A stretch of DNA of 64,000 nucleotides from Epiperipatus broadwayi. Its lineage: Eukaryota; Onychophora; Udeonychophora; Euonychophora; Peripatidae. Each line of letters begins with the position of its first letter. Within the stretch, counting starts at the first letter, position 1. Where the stretch lies: the NCBI GenBank assembly GCA_028023455.1, contig JAQFVV010006305.1, positions 4,269,001-4,333,000 on the forward strand, written 5' to 3'. The notes under the pieces are model-generated. The model was not told where the DNA came from. It did no database searches and saw only the letters and a program-made list of their open reading frames with translations. Both the position numbers and the translations under genes were made by a program. This document shows, piece after piece, positions 1-13,168 of the stretch.

Positions 1-1479
1 ATATATGCGATACATTTAAATTTTAATACTTAACTTTTTTGTAAATATCTAATACTGTATTAAAAGCACAGATGTTCAAAATGCACAAATAACGAATCAT
101 TAATTTATTAATATGTTTAATTTAAATATTGAAATAAAATAAGATTTAAAAACATTATAGAATCGAAGTAAAGTTTATAATCTTTAAATAAAATATAATA
201 AAAAAACCTTTTAATTTTAAAAATAATGAAGAGAGTTTTTAATCTTAAAAATAAAAAATTACAAACAGATCTTTAGGGCAAAATGACCATTAAAAAGATG
301 ATTACAAATGAATAAAAGAGTCGATGAATAGAAATAAAAGACTTGCTTTTCCTGCCCAAAGATATAGACACAGACCTCAGTGGAAAACTCAAAATCTACT
401 TAGCCACAAACCCAAAATCTACTTGGTGACAAACTCAATGAATCAATGAAATATAGATATGAAATATGTTTGATAGATCCATGCATTCCAGTGATAAGAT
501 GCCTCAGGACTATAAAAAGAAAAATCCAAAAGAAATAATTAGTTCGAGATTAGAAAAATTAAAAATTTGAATTCCTTCATCTTTGCTAAAAGTAAGAAAA
601 TTTAAAAAAGCTATTGTCGCCATCACCAAGAATGCAATCAGCTTCATCGGGCTTCCTTCAGTTCAGCCGACCGAAGGCAGCTTTCATCTTCATGGATCCT
701 AGGATCGAACTACTGGTGCCATATGCAGAAATCCTCATCAAACTTCCTAAATCATCCACAAGAAAAGGGCCCTTGCATAAATTAGATCTTTGTTGCAAAG
801 GAATAAGCACAGACCAAGGAAGGTATAAATTTATAAATGATAAAATTAAATATAAACTCTCTTAAACTTAAAATCTTCGAACTCTATTTGTCTTTAAAAT
901 GAACTATAGACTTTCTCTCTGGAGCAAACCTGAACTTTATTTCTTATATTTTTTAAATCTTGCAATGTTAAAAAGTTATAGCTAAAGTTTTAAATGTAAT
1001 CTCTTAAAATATGTATTGTTTTTTATTCATGCTTAATAAGATGTGTTTGTAATAGGGTAGGGGTTTGCGATAGCAAACTTAAATTTAAAGATAAAAACAC
1101 TTATCGTTATTTGTGCATTATTGAATTTAAAAGAAAGGAAAAGTAGGTTAAATAGTATTTGTAGTAAAAATAAGTTAAATATAATGTGTCATAGTAAAAT
1201 GATTTTAAAACTTTAAACTAAAGATTTTTTTTTTAGAATTAAATTAATAAATTGACTTTAATATAAGTTGAGTGTGGGTAGCTGTTTAGCCTCATTTCAA
1301 TTAGGGGTTTTGACTTCGGACTATTTGTTTCATAGTTGTGTCAATGCTGGTGGAGAGATATATGGATGTTTACATCAATGTAATGTGAAGTGTGTTAGCA
1401 CATAAGGGTGATGAGCCCAACTGAATGCATGACACCAAAGAGATAGTCATTCCATTGTAATGGACGCAGATGTATTTCC
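1..1479. other. AT-rich DNA with one less AT-rich patch
   Basis: No gene is visible. Most of the stretch is A/T-rich non-coding sequence. The patch at about 600-810 has a more balanced composition and an open frame running to 865 on the plus strand that begins at TTG, but it has no recognisable domain. It may be the worn upstream part of the dispersed repeat that follows. Confidence 0.4.
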
Positions 1480-2215
1480 TGTGCCATTGACCCATTCCAG
1501 CTCTATGGATTAAGCCGGCAAGATAGACTGCTCTCCCATCCATATGTATCGTTATTCTCTTTATTATATTACATGCATGATTTCTTTACCAGAAATAAAT
1601 TCCTGTACTGGACAAAGGTCATGTTTCTTCAAATAATATCATGCTGTTCAGATGCACATTCCTGTCAGCATGGTTTGATGCTAACATGTTCACATTGCAT
1701 TAGTCACGGATATATATCTGGAAGTGAGCAGTGGCATGGTTGTGGACCTTTAGCCTGGAGTCAAGTGCTTTGAAGATCTTTTAAAGGCGTCGTCTGGGTG
1801 GTCTACTTACACTCAACATTCTAAGATTAAAAATTAAAGTTAAAAGTAAATAAAATAATGATGATGAAACAAAATAAAGCATTTTTTTTTAATAGTAATT
1901 TTTTTTTTTAAGTTTGTGTGTTATTATTTTTATGTACGTAAATAAAGTTACTTTTTGTGTTATTAGTACTGACAGTGATCTAGTGATTGTTTTTATTATT
2001 CTTTTTTAAAGAGAAAGATATTTAATAAATGTTTTAAACCTCTGCTACTCCATGAACTAGTGACTAGGGCTAGCAGTCGTGTTCTTAACAGCGTGTATCT
2101 GTCTACTTTATAAATTTTCTAGGTTCAAATGGCCTAGTGGCGCCCTGTACTGCAGATACGGTAAGACTGCAAACTTCATGTTCTTCACGACCGTTATAAT
2201 ATATATATATTAATT
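1480..2215 (+). repeat. Dispersed ~0.8 kb repeat, copy A
   Basis: This segment aligns by eye, in order and orientation, with 62340-63175. Shared landmarks are CCTGTACTGGACAA (near 1600), TTCAGATG followed by CTGTCAGCATGG or CTGACAGTATGG, a CTCCATGARCTAGTG block (near 2048), the GGTTCAAAT block (near 2123), and a GACCGTTATA end running into (TA)n near 2190. The two copies are diverged and gapped, so this is an old interspersed element. No coding capacity or terminal repeats are seen. It could be the 3' end of a retroposon, judging by the (TA)n tail, but the class is unknown. Confidence 0.6.
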
Positions 2216-2638
2216 CTAATGTTTTCACAGATAAAATATGTCATATTATTATTACTATTTGCGGGATATTCCGTGTAGTGAAAAAGCTAAATGCTGATGT
2301 TTCATTACAATATCAAGTACAATATATATATATATATATAATGAAACAAAGATTTTCCCATTATTTGTCACTAGTGAAGCCTTTTTATTATTAAAATTGT
2401 TTTAATTCCAATAAAATATTTTTTATTAGGTATGCTCTATTTTTAATAAGTTTCAAAATTTAATTTTTTATTATATATATACACTGTATATTAACCATTA
2501 TTGGTATACTCCATTATATATATATATTTAATATTTAGTTTTTATTTTGCTTAATTATTAGTTAAGCAAAAAAACTTTAAAATAAAAATAAAACTTTTAC
2601 TATATCAACATTCTATTTTTAAATATGTGAAAAAAAAA

Positions 2639-2844
2639 AGAGAAACCAGTTCCATTAGAAAAATGTAATAAAAGTTGCCAATTATAACTTTATTAATCTA
2701 TTAAGTATGAAATAAAAATAATTTCTTTTTTTTTTAAAAAAAAAAAAAAGGGGGGGGGGGGAGAGAAAGCCAGTTCCATTAAAAAAAAATTTGCTAAAAG
2801 TTTCCAATTAAATTTTATTAATGCATTAAATATTAAATAAAAAT
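2639..2844. repeat. Diverged direct duplication separated by homopolymer runs
   Basis: The block at 2639-2720 (GAGAAACCAGTTCCATTA start) recurs at about 2761-2844 (GAGAAAGCCAGTTCCATTA start) with the same order of sub-motifs: AAAAGTT, CCAATTA, TTTATTAAT, ATTAAGTATGAAAT or its worn form. Each copy is preceded by a poly-A run, and copy 2 also by poly-G. Between them lies T12-A14-G12 (about 2724-2761). This is an old tandem duplication of about 120 bp period. Confidence 0.6.
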
Positions 2845-2849
2845 TTAAA

Positions 2850-5194
2850 ATTTATTATGATTATATCTATAAGCACACATAAGAGAAGTTAAATAATACA
2901 TGTGAATACTAAAAATGCTCATGTCATCAAAATCTGTAATGGAATTAAACTGCTGAAACTTGAATCCTCAATCAATAAAATCTTTAAAGATTTCTTATCT
3001 AATAGATAGGTGTTAAGCTGATAAATTTCAACAGATACAATATATTATAGATATAATATTGAATAACCATAACTGCTTTAGGCAATGCATAAAAATAGAA
3101 TAATTTTATTATATATTGAAGTTATATATATTCTTTCATATATATGCTTCGTGTTCGTAAATTAAAAATCAGGAAGAAGTTTTAAATTTACAAGTTTTTA
3201 AATAATTTTGATACATAAAAGTTACATCATATATCAAATGTTAGCCTTGCATGGCAAGAATCATATGTATTAGTAACAATAAAATTCTTTTAAAAATCAG
3301 ATAAATTTATACAGTAAAGTAATTTATAAAGTCGTTTTATTAAAGCAATATATATATATTCTAAAAAGTTGTAAAAGCTAATCTAAAAAGTAGGTTAAAA
3401 GCAAAAGGTATTTCTTTAACAATAAATAAAAGGAGAAATGACATTCTTTATAAAGAAAAGTAATTAAAATGTTGTAAACAGATTGATAGATTAAAATAAA
3501 GAAATAAATAATTCAATAACTTAACTGAAAAGACTGTTCCTGTTCAAATATGGTATAGGGCAAATAGGCTCAGACCACAATGATTTCTCTGTAATTATCT
3601 ATATTCAAAAAATCAGAGGATCCAAAAGACAAGAGATGGTCTGAATTTTACAGATAAGATAGCTCCAACCCATATAAATAGTGCAGGAAATTACATTCAA
3701 TGGCTATTACTAGTCTGATTCCTTATTGTTGCCTATTCTTCTGCCATTATTCTCATGCAGCTGTATTCCTTAAATCAGTTAATTAATCTGGTAGTTCAAG
3801 ATCTACTATGCAAGAATAGAGAAATGATTGTTTGCCTTACTCTGTCAAACTGGCAGAGAACAATCTGAAAACCCATTGCTGAGTTGTGAAAAAGCTGTCA
3901 ACAATTGAAAAAACCCACCCAAATGTATGACCGTTATGTATCCACCTGAGATGAGCAAAAGACTGATGCACAGTGCTATAGGAAGAACCACCTACTTATT
4001 CGAGATGAAATTACTGTTGAATCATCCTAATAAGGTCTGAAAGATTATTTAAACCTTTATCCACCATAGCTGTGGTTTAAAGAATAAACTCCATCAAAAT
4101 AAACCAATATTTAAACACTGAATGTGAACTGTTGATGCTAAAAGAATAAGTATGAACTTTAAACTAATCTTTAGCTAATTATTATTTATCTCATATATAA
4201 TGAAATATATTAGTAAGTAGTTATTTATTTCATCTGTTTATGAGCAATTGTAGTTTGTTCTATTTATCACGCCATAATTTAGTTGACAATCATTGTATAA
4301 AATTATTTTATAAAAAGCAATTAGCTTGTAATTGCAATCTTTTGCCATGCTATTAAACATTTGTATGCTAATTAAGTTGGTTATTTCCACTTTATTTAAT
4401 AATATGTTAAAGCAATAAATTTTTAAATTATGAATGGAAGTCAACCACACTACATAGACAGGCTAGACTAAGTTTATATTGAATTGATGTCAGTTTGAGT
4501 GAACTATTCTTGTGTTTTAATGTGATATAATTGATAGAAATGAGTGGCTGTTATACATCAATTCAGGTTATGCTTTTTACATATGAAACTCATTCTTATG
4601 TAAAACATTAGTACTAAATAATTGTAAAACTATTTATGAACTGCTGGTCACTTATCTTAATTATTCCTTTAGTGCAGTGATGTGAAGTAAATGAAAAGTT
4701 CCAATCATATATTATCTGCTTTATTTTATACATGTCTGTAGTGATACATTCACAACTGCTAATCACGAGTACCCAGTACCAAATACTTTACGAAATAATA
4801 CATGGTAGAATATTAATTCCTAACACATGTGTATAAGTTATCATCTATTGGTTCTTGTTCAGAAATTATTGTAATACAGATGTTATTTCCTATATTTTAC
4901 AATTATTTTATTTTTTTATTTTTTTTAACATCATAACTTGAAATTGATTACAGCAAACAATTAGTTAAATCATTCTTAGTTTAAAATATGGAATTAACCT
5001 CATTAAGCAGGGTCATTGAGCCTTAGAACAGTAATAGCATGAAATGTGAGTGGTTAGATGTCTTTGCATTAGATTGGGACCCATTCAAAAACATCAAATG
5101 ATAATAATACCCTAAATTAGGAATTATTTAATCTCAATTGTTTAAGGATATTTAAACTATTATATACTATATATGTGTATAAATTAAAATAATA
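2850..5194. other. AT-rich non-coding DNA
   Basis: Nothing gene-like is seen. The patch 3540-4030 is less AT-rich and has lost any open frame; it may be an old repeat. The only longer minus-strand frame (4238-4450) has low-complexity composition. Confidence 0.4.
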
Positions 5195-5795
5195 ATATGT
5201 AAACAAGCATCTATTTTTATAGCGCGATGTTTATAATTGTAATTCACTAAATATCAGCCTTTTACAGCTACTGTACATGTGCTTTAATGAGTGTTAAATA
5301 ATAAATGAATACTTTTCAGTGCCCATACAAGATATAGCATTTAAGAAAGAATAAAATGAATCCACTTATTCTTTCCGAACCCAAATGTTTATATATGGGC
5401 AAATCTTAAGTACTGGCAAATAAAGCGTGAAGATAGATCATTAACTTTAAATTATGGTTCGCGTTGTCTGAATTAATGACATCGATGAAATTACTTAGAA
5501 TTTACTTAAACGTCACTTTCAAACGAAACTCAAACATATGTAAACAAGCATCTATTTTTATAGCGCGATGTTTATAATTGTAATTCACTAAATATCAGCC
5601 TTTTACAGCTACTGTACATGCGCTTTAATGAGTGTTAAATAATAAATGAATACTTTTCAGTGCCCATACAAAATATAGCATTTAAGAAAGAATAAAATGA
5701 ATCCACTTATTCTTTCCGAACCCAAATGTTTATATATGGGCAAATCTTAAGTACTGGCAAATAAAGCATGAAGATAGATCATTCCCTTTAAATTA
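5195..5795 (+). repeat. 260-bp near-identical direct repeat pair with 81-bp spacer
   Basis: Copy 1 is 5195-5454 and copy 2 is 5536-5795. They differ at only a handful of positions (for example GTACATGTG against GTACATGCG, AAGCGTGAAG against AAGCATGAAG). The spacer 5455-5535 is more GC-rich (GGTTCGCGTTGTCTG). The string AAATTAAAATAATAAT occurs just before copy 1 and again just after copy 2, so the outer flanks match. This fits either a recent 341-bp tandem duplication or a very small element with terminal direct repeats. No coding sequence is present. Confidence 0.85.
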
Positions 5796-8187
5796 AAATA
5801 ATAATACTAAAATTTAGAAAAGTGAACTTACCTTTAATTAATTTATAAGGCAATTAAGTAAAGTGCTACCAATGTGTGTTATTTTGCATATATGTAAATA
5901 ACTTGTGTTTGACTCATTACTTATTTTCTCTCTGACCTTAGCAGGCTATAAAAAATATTAAACTGTGCTGACAGAGTGTGGAAATGCACATGGATTGCTA
6001 CTGAGTGATTTTCATATGGGTTGTGCAATTCTGTCAATTATAATATATGTGCAATGCATAAAAATAATATTATTATGATTATCTATCATAATGAATAATT
6101 TATGACCAATTAGAATTTCCATTTGTAAAGCTGTCATCAAGATAAGAAATAATTATGGAAAATAATGATTTCAATTACATATAAACATATATTTGAGGTA
6201 GAACCAGGCAATAATTTCCATTCAGTTATCAAAACGAATATAGCTTAGTGGAGGTAGATGCCTAAGATAATCAGGTCATTAAGACTATTCACATAAAAAT
6301 ATAGTTGTAGTCATTATGTGTTACAGTTATTTTTTGTTTGTTGAAATTTATAAATTATAAGTATATTTGGTAATAAATTATTTAAGTAAACATTGTAGTT
6401 TAAGAGGGCCGTATGATGTAGATAATATTTTACTGTAAAAAAAAATATTTTTATTATATACCGCATAAACAGCACACTTCATTAAAGTAAACAAAATATC
6501 TATAAACAATATTTGTTAGGCAAATAATGTGATATTTTAATTAATGGTATTGATAAGTTTAATTTGCAATCAAAGTAATTAATTACCTCAGTATACTTTT
6601 AAAACATATGAATATTAAAAATTATGGCTGTATTATTAAACAGTCATAATCTTAGTCATTCATTATTTTAAAAAGTTAAAGCAATATAGTGAAAAATATA
6701 TTAATATGAGACTTCAAAAGTGTCTCAGATATTTCATATTTCTAATATAAAATTTTTTATATGTATAAGATATTTTGAATATAATCAGATGATAAAAACC
6801 AACTTATTCATAAAGTATTATGAATCAATATTTTTAAATAAAAACTTAACAAAATGTCGTATTGACACAAAACATTGAAAGTGAAATGTCCTTATAAATA
6901 AAATGAATCTTAAATAGGCTTAACGTAATTGTAGTAAGATAGCTTTAAAAATCTGTATTAGTTATTATTATTTTTGAGTTTGTGATTCTATTTAAATTGA
7001 ACGCATAAATCACAATGAAAAATATATTTTTATAGTATCTGAGAAACAATTTTAATTGAAAGATGATTTTTTTTGCTTGTTTTTTAAAAAATTAAAATTT
7101 ATCTCTATATAAGATTTACAACAGTGAGAACATTTTATAGGAATCAATTTAATAAATAAATAATGTAAACTGAAACACAATCAATGTTTTTACTCCTACA
7201 AGCAGACTTCTCAAGTGTAAAGGATTAAAAGATAATAACAAATTTATATTAAACATTAGCCACAATACCACGTTCATCCCACACACCCTTACTATTAAAA
7301 GAACTTTTAAATAATTTAACTGCTTCAGAATCATAAAATTTTAATAATAAATATTTTAAATTCTTTTTATTTTATTTCTTTCAAAGAAGACAAGTTTAGC
7401 CTCAGTAAAACTAATAGTATGACCTGTATCTTTTTTCATGAATATATAGAACAGAACTAAAACATTTATTTCTAACCCTACTTTTATTTATCTTTATCCT
7501 TTCATTTAAGCGCTATTAACTATTAGTTTTGATGACCCTAAGATTGTCTTCTTTAAAAGAAATGAAATAAAAAAGGATCAAAGAATCTTTCTTAATAAAA
7601 ATTTATGATTCCAAAGGAATTAATTTATTTAAAAATGCTTTTAACATTAACGATGGGTGGGATATAAATGGAATTGTGTGTGATGTTTAGTATAAATTTA
7701 TCTTTTAGTCCTTTACATGTGAGAAGTATTCTTGTAGCAGTGAAACAATTTGTAGTGCTTTAGAGTTTATTTTCTTTGGCTAGTCTGGGTTAGTTATGAA
7801 TTTGGGCTAAATTTGATTAATTTATTGACTAGGTTGGTTTTAGGTTTTTAATGTAACCATAGAAATGTATATGAAAACAAATAATTAATAAACAACAAAT
7901 AAATAGTGTTAGCTATCTCATATACTATTAAAAATTATTAGTTAACAAGGAAGTCTCCAGAAATTCTCAATTTAAAAAAACTTAGAATCATAAATAGATT
8001 TTACAAAGACTCAGAGATAGATTACAGCTGTCAAAGACGAGTCAGAAAATCATCAATTGTAGTATATATAAACAAAATTTTAAACAAAATGATTGATGAC
8101 TAATTTCAAGTTTTAATTCAATCCCTAAGATTAGCTAAAACTGTTTACTGAAAACTAATTTACAACATACATTTTCTCTTTATAAAA
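5796..8187. other. AT-rich non-coding DNA
   Basis: No feature is supported. Short frames such as 7149-7334 on the minus strand are compositionally biased and lack any motif. Confidence 0.4.
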
Positions 8188-8382
8188 CTATTCAAAAATA
8201 TCATGATCTGATTCTTGTATTCTTCTCATTGTAGATATTTTGACTTTTTTTCTTGCTTTAGTAATGACTGAACAGGTATCATCTGCATTAAGTTCTCTTT
8301 TAAAAACTGGATTTTCTTTGTCTGCATTATTAAGTCTTAGAGACAAGTGTAGAGAAAATTCACCAGTGATATAATTATGTAA
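8188..8382 (-). CDS. Candidate terminal coding exon, unknown protein
   Basis: The minus strand is open for 64 codons, ending in TAG at 8190-8188. The peptide has ordinary protein composition rather than AT-driven residues: it includes DKENPVFKREL, then ADDTCSVITKARKKVK, then MRRIQESDHDIFE at the stop. KARKKVK would suit a nuclear localisation signal. There is no ATG near the start of the frame, so it would have to be an internal or last exon. Acceptor-like sites on the minus strand are a pyrimidine-rich run ending TCTCTAAG, and TAATGCAG 14 bases further on. An ATTAAA poly-A-signal variant lies about 70 bases after the stop. It might be the last exon of the candidate gene at 12.3-14.6 kb on the same strand. 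I do not recognise the family, and it could be an old pseudogene piece. Confidence 0.35.
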   Translation of the reverse strand, partial: LHNYITGEFSLHLSLRLNNADKENPVFKRELNADDTCSVITKARKKVKISTMRRIQESDHDIFE

Positions 8383-9418
8383 TTATAGTAGAAACACATT
8401 TAATGTTATTATTACACAAATATTCAATTTAAAATTTATGTTAAAACTGATCTAAGACATTGATCTCTTTTTCTTGGTGTGGTTGAGTACAAATTAGTTT
8501 GTTCTCAAAAAGTGTTTCATGAATACTTTATTTGATGCTATATCCATGATGATTTCAGAATTATGAACTACATTACCATAATTCTGCATCATCAACACAC
8601 TTCTGACATGCTTTCAAGTAATATAGACATAAAGTTATAAATCTTCATTAACAAAATATTTCATAAAACATTATGGTAAGTGATAGTGATTTTGAAATAA
8701 AATTTAGTAATTGAATACCATTTAGTTATAGTTTAATGGTGACATTTAGTAATTGGCATAAAATAAAATCATGTTAGTGATTGACTACCCTAAGTAACCA
8801 GTCAAAGATTTTAATATATTTTCCACAGCACAAAATACATATATTGGAGATCATTTATATTTTTCACATGTATGTGGTCATGTATATCATTTATATAAGA
8901 TGGAATGGATGATTAAAGTGAGCTTGAAAGTCTAGGTTCAAATCTCCTCTAATTACTTCTAGTTTAGGTATATATACTATATTTATATTTAAATATTAGA
9001 ATAAATTATTATGTTTGTAATTGGATTCGTAAACTTGTTTACTGGAAAGTCACTGGATTTAATTTGCTTGATTACCATCATGTTACAAAGCTTTGATTAA
9101 CATATTATGAAAAATTATCACAATATCTACAGAAAATTACTTCTGTATCTAAATTCAAACACAGATCACAAAGGAACCTGTATTTTATAATGAATGTTTA
9201 AGAATATATTGATGACTATAACTGTAATCAAGGATATGATAGATTACAGAATGTTAAAGTTGTTTTTTTTTAAATTTAAGTTGTATGTTTGTTCAGTAAC
9301 AATTTGTTCAGTTAGGCTAAAACATTATGCCATGAACTTTGTTCTATTACATTATAATTAAAAATTAGCTGTATTTTAATACAATATATTAAGAGCCAAC
9401 ATTCAAATATAGATAAAC
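8383..9418. other. AT-rich non-coding DNA
   Basis: Nothing supported is seen apart from short A/T runs. Confidence 0.4.
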
Positions 9419-9419
9419 T

Positions 9420-9469
<50 letters not shown>

Positions 9470-9484
9470 ACTATATCTCTACTC

Positions 9485-9520
<36 letters not shown>

Positions 9521-9523
9521 GAG
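9419..9523. repeat. Two adjacent (AT)n hairpins with matched caps
   Basis: The first tract (9419-9470) reads TGTGATAT...ATATCACA. The second (9482-9523) reads CTCCTCAT...ATGAGGAG. Each (AT)n tract is therefore closed by a perfect non-AT inverted cap, giving two self-complementary palindromes about 11 bp apart. Confidence 0.9.
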
Positions 9524-9959
9524 AAGAACATTAGTTGTCTATATTGAAGTATTTTTTTAAAAACGTTTCACACAGCATGAGTGAATACATATGAATCCCT
9601 TTTCAAATAATTTTTATCGTTTAAATTTTTAATTGATAGAATATTTGCAATCATCTGAAAATAGTTATATAAGTCTTTTTTTATTATCCCCAAATTTATA
9701 TATAAATTACCATTAAACTTGAAAATTTTTGACTTTGTTAAATACATGAAATATAGTGTAAACTATATTTAAATCCTTTCTATATTGTAATTCTCATCTT
9801 AAGTTTAACAATTTTCCTCTTTCTTGAGGAATAATTTTTAAATGTAGTTATCAAACATTTTCATAATGAATATAAATATGTACACATTATTAATTTTATT
9901 TTTAGTCTTTATCAATATATTATAGTCTAAATGACTTTCCAAAGTTAATCAAATTTATG

Positions 9960-10105
9960 GGATCCATAGTTTGTATCTTCATATTACTCTAAAATCTTCT
10001 TTATATCACCTATCTACTCCATATATGGCCATTTTATAAATCTATTACAATCTATTGGAATCCAGTTCAATACTTCAAATTTATGTCTATTATTATCTTT
10101 TTAGT
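9960..10105 (-). pseudogene. RTE-like LINE 3' fragment
   Basis: The plus-strand string at about 10043-10100 (ACAATCTATTGGAATCCAGT, then TTCAAAT and TCTATTATTATCT) matches 47101-47155, which lies in the 3' coding end of the LINE at 46.9-47.3 kb. On the minus strand it reads LNWIPIDCN, comparable with LNWIPRDC in the other copy. It is a short, worn fragment with stops. Confidence 0.6.
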
Positions 10106-10919
10106 ACCATTAATTGCAAAAGTTTTTCATTTAAATAAAGTGAGCAAAAATCTTACTGTACACTTTGTAGTAAATTAGTGTGCAGTTGGATTACTTAATA
10201 TTAAAAGTTTATAGTATTAAATATGCATTGATACCATCATTTGGGTACCAAAAAATATCTACTCTTTCTATTGTTAACAATATAATTACAAAGAAATAAC
10301 ATTTGAAAAAATACAAATACTGTAATTAGAAACAAGTGACAAGTATATCAAAATAATAATTAATATATCATATTAAATCTTTTAATTTTAGTCAAAAAGA
10401 ATATTTGTTGTATATTACATTCTAAATCAACTAGGAAGAGAGACTTTTGACTCACCCTGCATGTGTATATACATGTAATATTAAAACTGTAATAAAGAAA
10501 TTTGCAATAAAAGTAAAGCAAGTTTTAAAACTTTCTAAATAGCTTTTAATCTTAACATAGTCAGTTGCTACCAAATCTAAAATAAATACACTATTTTATT
10601 TCTCATACTATATGTTCAGCTAAAAGCTAGTCTCATCAGATATTCTAAATTTCTAAGCATCAAATAACTACATCAAACAGTGTCCAATGTTTCTTGTATT
10701 AATAGATTTGTATAATATATATTTATCATGTGAAGGCACTTATTTGGTTGTGTTCAAACTTATAATGCAATATTAAATACTCACCAGCTAAACTGAGACA
10801 ATTATAATCTCATTTAAAATGTTATATAATTGACAGTTACTACAAATAATAAATTAAATATATACTATTAATAATAATACTAAAGATAGTTTAACTGAAA
10901 TACAAGTTTATTATACACC
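10106..10919. other. AT-rich non-coding DNA
   Basis: No gene or structured repeat is visible. Confidence 0.4.
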
Positions 10920-11020
10920 TATATATCTACGGTATATGAGCATAGACTTTCACACAACCCACCACTCACTACTCTATTTCATATTACTGATACACTTGAA
11001 CACATATATGTCAAAATATG
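10920..11020 (+). repeat. Partial member of the 34.95/39.65 kb dispersed family
   Basis: The run GGTATATGAGCATAGACTTT, then CCCACCACTCACTACTC, then CTGATACACTTGAACACATA matches the first ~80 bp of the family copies at 34952 (plus) and 39965 (minus). The rest of the element is missing here. Confidence 0.75.
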
Positions 11021-11218
11021 AAGATATTTTAATAAATGATAATTAAATTTTTAACACTTTCTATGCATTTAAAATTTTAATAACATTAATATTATTCTAA
11101 CATAAAACTAGTATTAATATATCATTCTATATGTGCTTTCACAATAACTTAGCTTTGTCAGGTATGTTAGAAATTTAATCATCTATCAACTATATTGGAA
11201 TAATGTCTAGAATTACTG

Positions 11219-11499
11219 ATATATATATATTGTACCGGTCAAAAAGAAGCCAACACATCAACAAACCCAAACTCAAAGTTGGATTCAAACTCAGGCGGTT
11301 CAAACTGAATTCAAACCCAACTCACGGGCTCAGATCAAATCAATGGATGACATATATTGATGGTACATGATTATGTGCCAAGTAACTAGCTCAATGGATG
11401 ATGATGATTAATGAGACCCCTGATTTAACTCTAATAAAGTATAATAAAATAACTAAGAATCTTTATAAGTCAACTCATATATATTATATATATATATAG

Positions 11500-11537
<38 letters not shown>

Positions 11538-11540
11538 ACC
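11219..11540. repeat. Less AT-rich segment bracketed by (TA)n
   Basis: A (TA)n tract ending TATTGTACCGG opens the segment, and a longer (TA)n tract (about 11477-11534) ending TATTGTACCC closes it. The interior (11235-11350) is markedly richer in C and has repeated TCAAACxCAA-like words. The shared TATTGTACC border suggests a single inserted repeat, but no second full copy was found. Confidence 0.4.
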
Positions 11541-12345
11541 CTTACTTCTCGATGTATAATATAATTTGAAATACGACTAGCTCAATTAATTTATAATGCT
11601 CAGTTAAAATTTGCATGTTTAACTTTAATATACTTTTATATTATCATATTCTAATTAAATTTATTATCAATTATCAAAATCAATATAGCTCTATATTCTA
11701 TACTAATTAAATAAGTACTTATTAAAATCATGAGACTGTGAAGTAAAGTTACAAAGTAGTAAGTAGATTTACATTGAGTCAATATCTTCCAAACATATTG
11801 TCTCAATGGCATAAGAATACTATCACCTCCTTATTATCTTATTACTACATCTATAGCATTCTTATGACTTTTAAATAAAATAAATTATCTTTAATAATGA
11901 TAAAATAAATCTCAACTTTTATTAAAGAAATATAATTCAATAATCTCAGGCTCTTCTAATTATCTTAAAGTAATAATAACTCATGTAAATAAGTATGATA
12001 AGGGATTTTATATCAAACCTAAATACACCTAACTTATTCTAATAATAATTATAATGAACAATACTACTTTTAGGGTATAACTCAACCTTATCTATTTCTA
12101 TTATATTATTAATTATTAAATAAATAAATAATCATGTGTATATCTTTTATTTTCATATAGCATCTTAATTTTGGAATAGATCAAAATCTTATAATTTAAT
12201 AATCTGTAGCAATAAACAATACTGTAATCTTATATTGTGCATTATAACCATCTTATGACCATTGTAGTATAATATATTAATGTTAATCAATTCTTATAAT
12301 GATATCAAGAAAATATTGTGTTTATTTCTAATACGAATAATAAAT
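11541..12345. other. AT-rich non-coding DNA
   Basis: No supported feature is seen in this stretch. Confidence 0.4.
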
Positions 12346-12435
12346 TCACATTGTGCAAATATTATGTTTATTCAAATTATCTGCTGTCAAATGCTGTGGT
12401 GCAAAATAATGAACTCGACACACTTTTAAAACAAA
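12346..12435 (-). CDS. Exon-like open stretch, candidate minus-strand gene
   Basis: The minus strand is open for 29 codons before TGA, reading VCRVHYFAPQHLTADNL in its middle. The His/Cys/Pro/Gln-containing composition is unlike the A/T-driven frames around it. It lies downstream, in the minus direction, of four similar stretches (13169-13234, 13601-13732, 13788-13937, 14119-14214), so it could be a later exon or a worn part of the same coding element. The family is not recognised. Confidence 0.25.
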   Translation of the reverse strand, partial: FVLKVCRVHYFAPQHLTADNLNKHNICTM

Positions 12436-13168
12436 TTAAACAAATTTATTTACATTAACTTTAATCAAGAATTTATTTACAATATTTACAGTTCAAATTA
12501 GAAAAACAAAGAAAAATAAAAAAAATAAGAAAATAATAATACAAGATGTTTACACTGTTATTAGCTCATACTCCTACTAAATAATCTATACATTCTTTAA
12601 AATGCTATACCAATAACATTGAAGTATGTTATTAAAACTTAGACTTTAAATAAATATCATTGAACTTCAAATATTATACCGAAAAATTTTATGTAAACAA
12701 TATTTATGTAGCATATGTAAACAATTAAACTTTACTAATTAAATTGCTATATCATTTAAGTATTATTGTTATCCATTTATAATGTATTAACATGTGTTCA
12801 CTTCAATATCAGCATTACTTTAATAGCATATAACATATGAACTAATGTATCTTTGTAATGTAATAAAATAACTGATTATAATTTACATTTCATTTAATGC
12901 CATTCATGCTACATGTTCTATCAAATATGCATTACATATATGTACTGTTAAAATAATAATAATTAAATTATTCATCAATTTCAAATTCATAAAGTATTAT
13001 ATTAGATAAATTCTATGATTCTTTTCTATGTGAAATTATTACTCTACTTTATGTGTTATTCTACTCCTTCCTAATAAATTTTCTATCTACAAAGCATCCT
13101 TTAACTTATTTCAAAACTTCCGGAAAAATAACCTTTAACTTTAAATAAATACTAATTATCCAAAATAT
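12436..13168 (-). other. AT-rich, scattered coding-like scraps
   Basis: This is mostly A/T-rich. Short minus-strand scraps such as LKVIFPEVLK and GCFVDRKFIRKE (near 13050-13140) sit in different frames, which would fit either exons or decayed coding sequence. Confidence 0.25.
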
